DNA from: Lysobacterales bacterium
Lineage (GTDB): Bacteria > Pseudomonadota > Gammaproteobacteria > Xanthomonadales > Xanthomonadaceae
NCBI GenBank assembly: GCA_015655355.1
Contig: JAATFG010000136.1
Location: forward strand, 1 to 34,941
Direction: 5' to 3'
Length of the DNA: 34,941 nucleotides
Part shown: piece by piece, positions 24,915-33,836 of the stretch
Position numbering within the stretch: the first letter of the stretch is position 1
Layout: every line of letters begins with the position of its first letter
The notes under the pieces: model-generated
Database searches by the model: none
Seen by the model: the letters and a program-made list of their open reading frames with translations, nothing else
Told to the model about the DNA's origin: nothing
Position numbers and translations under genes: made by a program

Positions 24915-26588
24915 ATGCGAAAAACCGCGGAAATTCCGCGCAAATCGGCGCTCGCGCTGCTGATAGCGCTATTAACGATGCAATGCATCGCCGCGGAGAA
25001 GGAACGCGACGCGCCGGATTGGCGCGACCAGGTCATCTACTTCGTGATGACCGACCGCTTCGACGATGCGCAAGCGGACAACGACGACCAGCGCGCCGGT
25101 GAATACGATCCGCGCGACAACGCCAAATACAGCGGTGGCGATCTCGCCGGGGTGACGCGCCGCCTCGATTACATCCGCAGGCTCGGCGCGACCGCGGTGT
25201 GGATCACCCCGCCGGTGGCGAACCAGTGGTGGAATCCGGCGACGAAATACGGCGGCTACCACGGCTACTGGGCGATCGATTTCAAGTCGGTCGATGCGCA
25301 CGAAGGCACGTTGCGCGATTACCGGCAGCTCGCGCGGCAACTGCACGCGCACGGCATGCTGCTGGTGCAGGACATCGTGGTCAACCACACCGCGAACTTC
25401 ATCGACTACGGCCGCGATTGGGACCCGAACGATCCGTCCAGCGATTTCCACCGCATCACCGACACGCAGGGCCACGACGCGCCGACGCAAGCGCCGTTCG
25501 ATCAAAACGACGCGCGCGATCCCGGACAGCGCAGCGCGGCGATCTACCACTGGACGCCCGACATCCAGTATTTCAAGTTGCGCGAGCAGGAAACCACCTG
25601 GCAACTCTCCGGCCTCGATGACCTGAATACCGAGAACCCCGCCGTGCGCGCCGCACTGCGCGACAGTTACGGCTACTGGATCCGCAACGTCGGCGTCGAT
25701 GCGTTCCGGGTCGACACCGCCTTCCACGTGCCGCCGGAATTCTTCGCCGATTTCCTCTATTCCAACGACGCGAACGCACCGGGCATCTACGCGGTCGCGC
25801 GGCAGGCCGGCATCCGCAATTTCCACCTGTTCGGCGAAGGCTTCGGCATCGACAAGCCGTTCGACGACAAGGTCGCGCGCAAGATCGACGGCTACATGCG
25901 CGACGCCGATGGCAGGCCGCTGCTGCCGGGCATGCTCGACTATCCGCTGTATTCGAGCCTGCAGGACGTGTTCGTGCACAGGCATCCGCCGGCGGAACTG
26001 GCGTGGCGCATCGACGACAGGCTGCGCGTGCACGCGAACCCGTGGCTGATGCCGAGCTTCGTCGACAACCACGACGTCGACCGCTTCCTGCAACACGCCG
26101 ACGCGACTGCGCTCAAGCAGGCGCTGCTGGCGATCCTCACCCTGCCCGGCATCCCGACGATCTACTACGGCACCGAGCAGGGCTTCACCGAACCGCGCGA
26201 AGCGATGTTCGCCGGCGGCTACGGCAGTGGCGGCGCCGATCATTTCGACGAGCGCGCGCCGCTGTTCCGCTACCTGCAATCGGCGATCGCGCTGCGCCGC
26301 GGAAACAAGGCGTTTTCGCGCGGCACGCCGGTAGCCTTGTGCGCCGACAAGCAGGGCCCTGGCGCGTTGGTGTATCGAATGGATTACGCGGGCAAGTCGG
26401 CGCTGGTCGCGATCAACACCTCGGAGCAGGCGCTCGACACGAACATCGCGTCAGGCCTTGCCGCCGACGCGCGACTCGACGGCACGTTCGGCATCGACGG
26501 AAAGCCCGCCAACATCCACGTCGCCGCCGACGGCTCGATCGCGCTGCACTTGCCCGCCGGCGGCGGACAAGTATGGTTGCAGCGCTGA
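24915..26588 (+). CDS. Exported GH13 alpha-amylase family enzyme
   Basis: This encodes 557 residues. The start at 24915 gives MRKTAEIPRKSALALLIALLTMQCIAA, an export signal, and follows GGAG at 24901-24904; an ATG at 24888 would lengthen it by nine residues. GH13 motifs are DIVVNH (153-158, region I), FRVDTAFH with nucleophile D267, FGEGFG with acid/base E308, and VDNHD with D387. A B-domain-like stretch at about 165-235 and a short C-terminal beta domain from about 480 follow. It most resembles periplasmic or outer-membrane amylases and neopullulanases that cut alpha-1,4-glucans. Exact subfamily and product are not clear. It is transcribed divergently from the maltodextrin receptor. Confidence 0.9.
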   Translation: MRKTAEIPRKSALALLIALLTMQCIAAEKERDAPDWRDQVIYFVMTDRFDDAQADNDDQRAGEYDPRDNAKYSGGDLAGVTRRLDYIRRLGATAVWITPPVANQWWNPATKYGGYHGYWAIDFKSVDAHEGTLRDYRQLARQLHAHGMLLVQDIVVNHTANFIDYGRDWDPNDPSSDFHRITDTQGHDAPTQAPFDQNDARDPGQRSAAIYHWTPDIQYFKLREQETTWQLSGLDDLNTENPAVRAALRDSYGYWIRNVGVDAFRVDTAFHVPPEFFADFLYSNDANAPGIYAVARQAGIRNFHLFGEGFGIDKPFDDKVARKIDGYMRDADGRPLLPGMLDYPLYSSLQDVFVHRHPPAELAWRIDDRLRVHANPWLMPSFVDNHDVDRFLQHADATALKQALLAILTLPGIPTIYYGTEQGFTEPREAMFAGGYGSGGADHFDERAPLFRYLQSAIALRRGNKAFSRGTPVALCADKQGPGALVYRMDYAGKSALVAINTSEQALDTNIASGLAADARLDGTFGIDGKPANIHVAADGSIALHLPAGGGQVWLQR

Positions 26589-26611
26589 AGCCTTCGCTCG
26601 GCCGTGCCGCC

Positions 26612-28645
26612 TCAATCCAGCGGCACGAAGCGCACCGCCGCGCCACCGCCGGCGGCCAGCCACAGCGACAAGGCATCATCGCGGGTGACGGTCTTCGCCT
26701 CGCGCACGAAACGGAAGCGCGCGGCGCCGTGCCAGTCGGCGCCGGCGCCGTCGCGATAGATCTCGGCGCGGTAATGCTTGCCCTGCGCGAGGAACGACAA
26801 CGGCAGCGACAAGGTGCGCGGGTCGTAGGCATTCATCGCGCCGAGGAACCACTCGCCGCTGTCGCGCGCCTTGCGTGCGGTGGCGACGTATTCGCCGACT
26901 TCACCGGCAAGCACGTGGCTCTCGTCCCAATCGACCGCGACATCCTTGATGAACTGGAACGCATCCTGGTGCTGCGCGTAATGCTCGGGCAAATCCGCGA
27001 CCATCTGGACGGGTGAGTAAATGCACACGTACAGCGCGAGTTGCCGCGCCAGCGTGCTCTGGATTTCCTGGCCGTTGCGCCCGGTCAGGCTGACGATGCC
27101 CGGGGTGTAATCCATCGGCCCGCCGAGCATGCGCGCGAACACCAGATTGATCTCGTGCTCCGGCGGATTCGGCGGATTGCCCCAGGCGTTGTATTCCATG
27201 CCGCGCGCGCCTTCGCGCGCCACCCAGTTCGGATAGGTGCGGCGCAGGCCGGTGTCCTTGATCGGCTCATGCGAATCGATCGCGATGTGGCGCTGCGCGG
27301 CCTCCTGCACGACATGCAGATAGTGGTTGCTCATCCACTGGCCTTCATGCCATTCGCGCACGACCGGGCCATCCGCTTCGTCCTGGCGTTCGACCTGCCC
27401 GGCGTCGCAGACGTAGCCGGTCTTGACCACGTCGATCCCCAGGCGCGCATCCAGGTCCAGCGCCTTGCCGAGCTGGCTTTCGTAATGGCTCACCGCGCAA
27501 CCGGTTTCGTGGTGGCCGACCAGATGCACGTTCCTCGATGCCGCGTATTTCGACAGGCCATCGATGTCGAAATCCTTTGTGGCCCTGGTGTAATCGAAAC
27601 CCCAGCCGTTGGCGAACCAGTCGCCGTCCCAGCCGGGATTCCAGCCTTCGACCAGCACGCCGCGGAAGCCGTTTTTCGCGGCGAAATCGATATAGCGCCG
27701 GGTGTTCGCGGTGGTCGCCGCATGCTGCGGCCCGGTCGCCCAGGTCTGCTGGCCGAGGTGCATCGACCACCACACGCCGACGAACTTCGACGGCTTGAAC
27801 CACGACACCTCGCCGAGCTGGTTCGGCGCGTTGAGGTTGAGGATCAAATTCGACTCGGCCAGTTGCGCCGCGCTGTCGGTGATCTCGATCGTGCGCCATG
27901 GCGTGTCGAACGGCGTTTGCCGCACCACCTTCGCCGGGCTGCCCGGCGTGAGCAGCGCGCGCAGCACGCCGTTCTCGCCGTGCATCAGGTTCATGCCGGC
28001 GTAATCGACCAGCGCTGCTTCGTGGATGCTGACGTGCGTGCCGTCGTCGGTGCGCAAGGTCAGCGGCGTCTGCGCCACGCCGACTTCCTGCAACGGCGTC
28101 TTGTGGTAGAGATATTCCTCGCGATTCCATTCCAGCGCCGGAATCCACCACGCCGTCGCCGGGCGCGCGATCGCGAACTCGGTGAGTTCCTCCATGATCT
28201 GCGCTTCCTGCAACGCCGGCTGCTCGGGGATTTCGTAGCGGAAGCCGACGCCATCGTCGAACACGCGGAACACCACGTCGAAGCGGCGATGGTCGTGGTC
28301 GGTTTCGACGAAGCTGGCGCGCAATTCGTTGTAGTGGTTGCGCACGTAGTGGCGCTCGCCCCACGGCTGCTCCCAGGTTTCGTCGAAAGCACTCGTGGCT
28401 TGCGCATCGAGCTTGAGGTTGCGCAGGAATTCGCGGCCGTTGCGGAAGATGAAACCCAGCCGCGAATCGCCGATCAACGGCTTGCCGTGGTCGAACACGC
28501 GATAGGCCACGCGGCCTTCGCCGTTGACGTCCAGCTCGACCTTGATGACGCCATCGGGCGACGTCGCCTGCGCCACGGTTTCGGCCTGCGCATCGAACGC
28601 GCACAGCGCCAGCGCAGCGGCAAACAGCAATCGGGGAAAACGCAT
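26612..28645 (-). CDS. Exported GH97 alpha-glucosidase (SusB-like)
   Basis: This encodes 677 residues that release glucose from the non-reducing end of maltodextrins in the periplasm. The start at 28645 gives MRFPRLLFAAALALCAFDAQA, a signal peptide, eight bases after GGAG; the ATG two codons earlier (28651) is too close to that site. The N-terminal beta-sandwich (about 25-275) is followed by a barrel with WWSMHLGQQTWATGPQHAATT, LVEGWNPGW and GHHETG. After these come DSHEPIKDTG and GMEYNAWGNPPNPPEHE. The glutamates in the last three are those used by the inverting, calcium-dependent SusB type, not the retaining aspartate type. The C-terminal sandwich ends GGAAVRFVPLD. It follows the GH13 alpha-glucosidase gene by 30 bases, likely in one operon. 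Confidence 0.93.
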   Translation of the reverse strand: MRFPRLLFAAALALCAFDAQAETVAQATSPDGVIKVELDVNGEGRVAYRVFDHGKPLIGDSRLGFIFRNGREFLRNLKLDAQATSAFDETWEQPWGERHYVRNHYNELRASFVETDHDHRRFDVVFRVFDDGVGFRYEIPEQPALQEAQIMEELTEFAIARPATAWWIPALEWNREEYLYHKTPLQEVGVAQTPLTLRTDDGTHVSIHEAALVDYAGMNLMHGENGVLRALLTPGSPAKVVRQTPFDTPWRTIEITDSAAQLAESNLILNLNAPNQLGEVSWFKPSKFVGVWWSMHLGQQTWATGPQHAATTANTRRYIDFAAKNGFRGVLVEGWNPGWDGDWFANGWGFDYTRATKDFDIDGLSKYAASRNVHLVGHHETGCAVSHYESQLGKALDLDARLGIDVVKTGYVCDAGQVERQDEADGPVVREWHEGQWMSNHYLHVVQEAAQRHIAIDSHEPIKDTGLRRTYPNWVAREGARGMEYNAWGNPPNPPEHEINLVFARMLGGPMDYTPGIVSLTGRNGQEIQSTLARQLALYVCIYSPVQMVADLPEHYAQHQDAFQFIKDVAVDWDESHVLAGEVGEYVATARKARDSGEWFLGAMNAYDPRTLSLPLSFLAQGKHYRAEIYRDGAGADWHGAARFRFVREAKTVTRDDALSLWLAAGGGAAVRFVPLD

Positions 28646-28675
28646 CGGCATGGCTCCGTGGATCAGTGGAGTGGA

Positions 28676-30310
28676 TCAATCGAGATGGGCGTAGAACACG
28701 CCGCGCGGCGGAAACGCCAGCACGCGGTTTGCAAGCGCCGCCGTCAACAGGCCGTGATCGCCGAGCGGCGTTGCCTGCACGTCGTCCGGCAACGTCCATT
28801 GCCGCGCCTGCGCGGAAAGATTGAACGCAACCAGCAACTTCTCGCCGGCGGTCTCGCGCACGAAGGCCAGCACCGGCTCCGCCGCGTCGAGGAAGCGGAT
28901 CGTGCCGACCCGCAGTGCCGGATGCGTGTTGCGCCAGGCGAGGAAACGGCGCACGTGGTGCAAGATCGAATCGGCATCGGCTTCCTGCGTGGCCACGCTC
29001 AACGCGCGATGTGCGTCGGGAATCGGCAACCACGGTGTTGCGTTGCTGAAACCCGCGCCATTGCCGCCATCCCACGGCAGCGGCGTGCGGCAACCATCGC
29101 GGCCCTTGAAGTTGGGCCAGAATGCCTTGCCGTAAGGATCTTGCAGCGCTTCGTAAGGCAGGTCGGCTTCGGGCAGGCCCAATTCTTCGCCTTGATAGAG
29201 GCACACCGAACCGCGCAACGAACACACCAGCGCGACCAGTTGCGCGGCCAATGCCGGCGATGCATCGCCGTGGCCCCAGCGCGTCACCGCGCGCGGCACG
29301 TCGTGGTTGGCAATCGCCCAGCACGGCCAGCCTTCGCGCATCGCCGCTTCGAGTTTCTCGACCGTGGCGCGGATGTAGGCCGCGCTCGAATCGTCGGTCA
29401 GCAGCTCGAAGCTGTAACCCATGTGCAGGCGGCCTGGCGCGGTGTATTCGGCGGTGGCGGCCAGCGAATCCTCCGACGAAATTTCGCCGAGCGCGCCAAC
29501 GTCCGCGTACCGGTCCATCAACGCGCGCAGCTCGCCGAGGAATTCGAGATTCTGCGGCTGCGTGTTGTTGTAGTGGTGGTATTGGTACGCATAGGGGTTG
29601 TCGGTGCTGAAACCGCGGCCGACGCGCAGTGCCTTCGGCTTGTGCGGGTTGTCGCGCAACTGCGCATCGTGGAAGCAGAAGTTGATCGCGTCCAGGCGCA
29701 GGCCATCGACGCCGCGATCGAGCCAGAACTTCACGTTGGCCAGCGTCGCCGCGCGCACCTCGGGATTGTGGAAATTGAGGTCGGGCTGGTCGACGAGGAA
29801 ATTGTGCAGGTAATACTGCTCGCGCCGCGGCTCCCACTGCCACGCGCCGCCGCCGAACAGCGACAGCCAGTTGTTCGGCGGCGTGCCGTCCTCCTTCGGA
29901 TCGGCCCACACGAACCAGTCGGCCTTCGGGTTGTCGCGGCTTTGCCGGCTTTCGCGGAACCACGCGTGCTCGACCGAGCAATGGCTCAGCACCTGGTCGA
30001 TCATCACCTTCAGCCCAAGCTTGTGCGCCTTGGCCAGCAGCGCATCGAAATCGGCGAGCGTGCCGAACAACGGATCGACGTCGCGATAGTCGGCGATGTC
30101 GTAGCCGAAGTCGGCCATCGGCGAAACGAAGAACGGCGAAATCCAGATGCCATCGACGCCCAGCGAAGCCACGTGTTCGAGCTTGCCGATGATGCCCGGC
30201 AAATCGCCGACGCCATCGCCATTGCTGTCGCTGAAGCTGCGCGGATAGATCTGGTAGATCACCGCGCCGCGCCACCAGTGCCGCTGCGCCGCTTCGTTCG
30301 TCGTCGCCAT
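28676..30310 (-). CDS. GH13 subfamily 23 alpha-glucosidase (XgtA-like)
   Basis: This encodes 544 residues with no signal peptide, hence cytoplasmic. It starts at 30310 after AAGGGAG. Motifs are WWRGAVIYQIYPRSFSDSNGDGVGDLPGI (N-terminus), GLRLDAINF with nucleophile D207, ALGEISSED with acid/base E276, and IANHDVPRA with D337. Region I is IDQVLSHCS, with serine-histidine-cysteine where most GH13 members have NHT. The catalytic residues sit six positions beyond those I recall for XgtA of Xanthomonas campestris, a maltose-active enzyme with strong transglucosylation. It would act on maltose and short dextrins brought in by the neighbouring symporter. GH97 lies downstream and a LacI operator upstream. 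Confidence 0.92.
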   Translation of the reverse strand: MATTNEAAQRHWWRGAVIYQIYPRSFSDSNGDGVGDLPGIIGKLEHVASLGVDGIWISPFFVSPMADFGYDIADYRDVDPLFGTLADFDALLAKAHKLGLKVMIDQVLSHCSVEHAWFRESRQSRDNPKADWFVWADPKEDGTPPNNWLSLFGGGAWQWEPRREQYYLHNFLVDQPDLNFHNPEVRAATLANVKFWLDRGVDGLRLDAINFCFHDAQLRDNPHKPKALRVGRGFSTDNPYAYQYHHYNNTQPQNLEFLGELRALMDRYADVGALGEISSEDSLAATAEYTAPGRLHMGYSFELLTDDSSAAYIRATVEKLEAAMREGWPCWAIANHDVPRAVTRWGHGDASPALAAQLVALVCSLRGSVCLYQGEELGLPEADLPYEALQDPYGKAFWPNFKGRDGCRTPLPWDGGNGAGFSNATPWLPIPDAHRALSVATQEADADSILHHVRRFLAWRNTHPALRVGTIRFLDAAEPVLAFVRETAGEKLLVAFNLSAQARQWTLPDDVQATPLGDHGLLTAALANRVLAFPPRGVFYAHLD

Positions 30311-30406
30311 CCCCACTCCCTTCGCCCGCAGTGGCATGCATTCAAGGGGCGCAACCATGCCACCGTTGCCGTCCTCGCGACATCGGCCAAAAGCCGCATC
30401 CGCGAT

Positions 30407-30420
30407 TGAATACGTATGCA
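30407..30420 (+). promoter_or_regulatory. LacI-type operator, copy 2 (alpha-glucosidase / symporter intergenic)
   Basis: TGAATACGTATGCA, identical over 14 bases to the site at 24832-24845 read on the other strand. It lies in the 194-base divergent region, 97 bases from the alpha-glucosidase start and 85 from the symporter start, so one site may serve both directions. Confidence 0.75.
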
Positions 30421-30504
30421 TCGCCGAATCATTGCGTTGCAGCATGCTTTGTCGTGCGAGCCGCCGCGACAATGCGCGCTTCCGCGAACGAAGCAACGCC
30501 ACGC

Positions 30505-31998
30505 ATGAGCGCCATCCCGCACCACAAGCCACGCCTTTCGTTCAAGCAAATCTGGAACATGTGCTTCGGCTTCTTCGGCATCCAGTTCGCCTTCGCATTG
30601 CAGAACGGCAGCATGAGCCGGATCTTCCAGACCCTCGGCGCGCAGATGGACGACCTCGCCCTGCTGTGGATCGCCGCGCCGATCACCGGCCTGCTGGTGC
30701 AGCCGGTCATCGGCCATCTCTCGGATCGCACCTGGACCAAACTCGGACGGCGGCGCCCGTATTTCCTCGGTGGCGCGCTGCTGGCGACGCTCGCCTTGTT
30801 CGCGATGCCGCATGCGGCGACGCTGTGGTTTGCCGCGATCATGCTGTGGGTGCTGGACGCGAGCATCAACATTTCGATGGAACCGTTCCGCGCCTTCGTC
30901 GGCGACCAGTTGCCGCCGGAGCAGCGCACGCAGGGCTATGCGATGCAGGGTTTCTTCATCGGCGCCGGCGCGGTCATCGCCTATCTGTTGCCGGAAATCC
31001 TGACCCGCTGCGGCGCGTCCAACGTCGCCGCGCCCGGCGAGTTGCCGCAAAGCCTGCATCTGTCGTTCCTGATCGGTGGCGTGGTGCTGCTGCTCGCGAT
31101 CGCATGGACGGTGTTCACCACGCGCGAATATCCCCCCGAACAACTCGAACGCTTCGACGACGCACGCGCCGAAGCCGCATCGAACCACGCTGCGCCGACC
31201 CCGGCGCGGGTCGCCGGCGAAGCGCTGTGCTTCCTCGTGCCGGCGTTGCTGCTCGCGTTCGCGGTCGCGCATTGGGAGCTGGAAAAGAGCCTGTACCTGC
31301 TCGCCGGTGGCCTCGCCGTCTACGCCGCGTTGCTGCTGGCCACGCGCGGCGGCGCGCAATCCGGCGCGGCCGGCGAGATCGTCGCCGACCTGCGCCACAT
31401 GCCGAAGACGATGCGCTGGCTGGCGCTGGTGCAGTTCTTCTCGTGGTTCGCGCTGTTCGCGATGTGGATCTACACCACGCCGACGGTCACCTCGCTGCAC
31501 TTCCACAGCAGCAACACCGCCAGCGCCGCGTACAACGAAGGCGCGAACTGGGTCGGCGTGCTGTTCGCCGCGTACAGCCTGTTCTCGGCACTCGCCGCCT
31601 TCGCGCTCGCGCCGCTGGGCAGGCGCATCGGCTTGCGCGCGACGCACCTGCTCAGCCTCGTCATCGGCGGCGTGTCGCTGTTTTCGATCGCCTGGATCCG
31701 CGATCCGCACTGGCTGCTGCTGCCGATGCTCGGCGTCGGCATCGCCTGGGCCGCGATCCTCGCCATTCCCTATGCCCTGCTCAGCGGCGCGGTGCCGGCG
31801 CGCAAGATGGGCGTGTACATGGGCATCTTCAATTTCTTCATCGTCATCCCCCAGCTCGTGGCCGGCAGCGTGCTCGGGCTGGCGCTGAAGCGGTTTTTCC
31901 ACAACGAACCGGTGTGGGCGCTGGTGATCGGCGGCAGCGGCTGGCTCGTCGCCGGACTGCTGGTGCTGTGCGTGCCGAACGCGGAACAAGCAAAATGA
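30505..31998 (+). CDS. MFS sugar/cation symporter (SUT/GPH-like, MalY type)
   Basis: This encodes 497 residues with about 12 membrane segments in the inner membrane. The start at 30505 ([34 protein letters not shown]) fits the group; the ribosome site is weak and an earlier in-frame ATG at 30472 is possible. The loop 2-3 motif [14 protein letters not shown] is the hallmark of sucrose/maltose proton symporters, and [15 protein letters not shown] in helix 1 is also typical. A hydrophilic central loop (about 205-245) separates the halves. The role is import of maltose or maltodextrin from the periplasm after the TonB receptor step. Its stop overlaps the start of the next amylase (ATGA at 31995-31998), so the two are coupled. 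Confidence 0.9.
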   Translation: MSAIPHHKPRLSFKQIWNMCFGFFGIQFAFALQNGSMSRIFQTLGAQMDDLALLWIAAPITGLLVQPVIGHLSDRTWTKLGRRRPYFLGGALLATLALFAMPHAATLWFAAIMLWVLDASINISMEPFRAFVGDQLPPEQRTQGYAMQGFFIGAGAVIAYLLPEILTRCGASNVAAPGELPQSLHLSFLIGGVVLLLAIAWTVFTTREYPPEQLERFDDARAEAASNHAAPTPARVAGEALCFLVPALLLAFAVAHWELEKSLYLLAGGLAVYAALLLATRGGAQSGAAGEIVADLRHMPKTMRWLALVQFFSWFALFAMWIYTTPTVTSLHFHSSNTASAAYNEGANWVGVLFAAYSLFSALAAFALAPLGRRIGLRATHLLSLVIGGVSLFSIAWIRDPHWLLLPMLGVGIAWAAILAIPYALLSGAVPARKMGVYMGIFNFFIVIPQLVAGSVLGLALKRFFHNEPVWALVIGGSGWLVAGLLVLCVPNAEQAK

Positions 31999-33713
31999 AA
32001 AAGCATCTCCTCGCCCTGTCGCTCGCACTGCTCGCGAACAACGCTTTTTCCGCGGACGTCCTGCCGTATCAGGCCACTCCAGAGCAAGCTGCTCCAGAAC
32101 AGGCCGCCCCGAAACAGGATTTCTACGGCACGCTGGAACCGTTCGCCGCCAAGTCGATCTACTTCGTGATGACCGACCGCTTCGTCAACGGCGACCCGTC
32201 CAACGACCAGCGCGAACAGGCGAAAGGCCCGTGGCACAGCTTCGACCGGCCGACGCCAAACGTGCCGGCCGGCGAGAGCGACAACATCGGCTACATGGGC
32301 GGCGACTTCAAGGGCATCCTCGACAATGCCGGCTACATTCGCGGCATGGGTTTCGACGCGGTGTGGATCACGCCGATCGTCGACAATCCCGATGAAGCCT
32401 TCAGTGGCGGCACGACCAACGGCCAGTGGAGCGACCGCGGCAAGACCGGCTATCACGGCTATTGGGGCGTGAATTTCTGGAAGCTCGACGAACACCTGCC
32501 GAGCAAGCACCTGGATTTTTCCGGCTTCACCTCGGCGATGAAGCGCGACGGCCTCGACGTGGTGCTGGACATCGTCTGCAACCACGGTTCGCCGGCGTAC
32601 ACGATGACGGCGAAGCAAGACGGCTTCGGCCGGATTTTCGACAAGGACGGCAAACTGCTCGCCGACGAGCAGAACCTCGATCCATCGCAGCTCGACCCGC
32701 AACACAATCCGCTGCATGCGTTCTACAACACGCACGGCGGACTGGCGCAGTTGTCCGACTTGAACGAGAACAATCCCGCCGTGCTCGATTACCTCGCCGG
32801 CGCCTACGAACACTGGATCGAACAGGGCGCATCGGCGTTCCGCATCGACACCATCGGCTGGATGCCCAATGCGTTCTGGAAAGGTTTTTCCGATCGCATC
32901 CGCGCGCAGCATCCGGGCTTCTTCATGTTCGGCGAGGATTTCGACTACGACGCGGCCAAGATCGCCCAGCACACCCTGCCGCGCAACGGCGCGATCAGCG
33001 TGCTCGACTTCCCGCTGCGCGGGAAGATGCAGGCGGTGTTCGAGGAGCCCGGCAGCGATTTCGCCGAACTGGGCAAAGCGCTCTATCTCGAAGACGGCCC
33101 GTATGCGAACCCCTACGAGCTCGTCACCTTCTACGACAACCACGACATGGCGCGCTTGAACGCCAGCGACGACGGCTTCATCGACGCGAACAACTGGCTG
33201 TTCACCGCGCGCGGCATCCCGGCGCTGTACTACGGCTCGGAAACCGGCTTCGAGCGCGGCCGCGCCGAACTCCAGGGCAACCGCAACTACTACGGCCAGC
33301 AGCGTATCGACGCCGCGGCGCAAAGCCCGATCTACCGCAACCTCGCGCGCATCGCGCAACTGCGGCGCGGTTCCGTCGCCCTGCAGCGCGGCCTGCAACT
33401 GAACCTGAAACTGCAAGGCGACGAAGCCGCGTTCTACCGCGTCTACGAACACGATGGCATCGCGCAGACCGCGCTGGTGCTGCTCAACAAGGGCGATGCG
33501 GCGAAGAGGATTTCGCTCGATCCGTGGATGCGCGAAGACGTCCAGGCCGGCAGCTGGCGCGATGGGTTCGACCGCTCGAGCATCCGGATCGATGCCGATT
33601 TCGCCCTCGCTGTGCCGGCGCACGGCGTGCGCGTGCTGTTGCTCGATGCGCCGTTGACCAATGCGACGCTGCGCGCGCGTTTGCAGGATTCGATGGCGCG
33701 CAAGAACCGTTAG
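31995..33713 (+). CDS. Exported GH13 alpha-amylase with PEQAA-repeat linker
   Basis: This encodes 572 residues. A signal peptide ([20 protein letters not shown]) is followed by a short low-complexity linker QATPEQAAPEQAAPKQ (residues 26-41), then a GH13 barrel. Motifs are DIVCNH (192-197), FRIDTIGW with nucleophile D285, FGEDFDYD with E314, and YDNHD with D384. The C-terminal beta domain is at about 465-560. It is closer to cyclodextrin- and starch-degrading amylases than to the cytoplasmic glucosidase. It is probably periplasmic or attached to the envelope and supplies maltodextrins. It is translationally coupled to the symporter gene. A 26-bp inverted repeat follows the stop. Confidence 0.9.
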   Translation: MKKHLLALSLALLANNAFSADVLPYQATPEQAAPEQAAPKQDFYGTLEPFAAKSIYFVMTDRFVNGDPSNDQREQAKGPWHSFDRPTPNVPAGESDNIGYMGGDFKGILDNAGYIRGMGFDAVWITPIVDNPDEAFSGGTTNGQWSDRGKTGYHGYWGVNFWKLDEHLPSKHLDFSGFTSAMKRDGLDVVLDIVCNHGSPAYTMTAKQDGFGRIFDKDGKLLADEQNLDPSQLDPQHNPLHAFYNTHGGLAQLSDLNENNPAVLDYLAGAYEHWIEQGASAFRIDTIGWMPNAFWKGFSDRIRAQHPGFFMFGEDFDYDAAKIAQHTLPRNGAISVLDFPLRGKMQAVFEEPGSDFAELGKALYLEDGPYANPYELVTFYDNHDMARLNASDDGFIDANNWLFTARGIPALYYGSETGFERGRAELQGNRNYYGQQRIDAAAQSPIYRNLARIAQLRRGSVALQRGLQLNLKLQGDEAAFYRVYEHDGIAQTALVLLNKGDAAKRISLDPWMREDVQAGSWRDGFDRSSIRIDADFALAVPAHGVRVLLLDAPLTNATLRARLQDSMARKNR

Positions 33714-33724
33714 GGAAAAAAGGC

Positions 33725-33808
33725 CGTCATGCCGGCGAACGCCGGCATCCAGCGACTTCACGTCATTGAAGGCAAAGACCCCGGATCGCGGCGTTCGCCG
33801 GGATGACG
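33725..33808. repeat. Intergenic inverted-repeat element with 26-bp arms
   Basis: The arms 33725-33750 and 33783-33808 are inverted copies matching at 23 of 26 positions, each starting CGTCAT. The left arm itself folds (GCCGGC-GAAC-GCCGGC), and the right contains CGGCG-TTCGCCG. This resembles the scattered CGTCATTCCCGCGAA-type palindromic repeats of Xanthomonadaceae and other proteobacteria. It fills the gap between the convergent amylase and LacI genes and could end transcription from both sides. Confidence 0.75.
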
Positions 33809-33836
33809 AGCAAAAACGGAGTTGTCCAGATCTTGC

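Noticed and set aside
21911-25102. Plus-strand open frame of over 1000 codons opposite the maltodextrin receptor
   Set aside because: GC-driven antisense frame; composition is unlike any protein family, and the minus-strand receptor is unambiguous.
27041-30409. Plus-strand open frame of over 1100 codons opposite the GH97 and GH13 glucosidases
   Set aside because: It spans two real genes and the gap between them, lacks any motif, and has no plausible start.
33718-33836. Small coding extension at the 3' side of the regulator reading FLLVIPANAAIRG
   Set aside because: This peptide is the conceptual translation of the palindromic repeat and not a gene.
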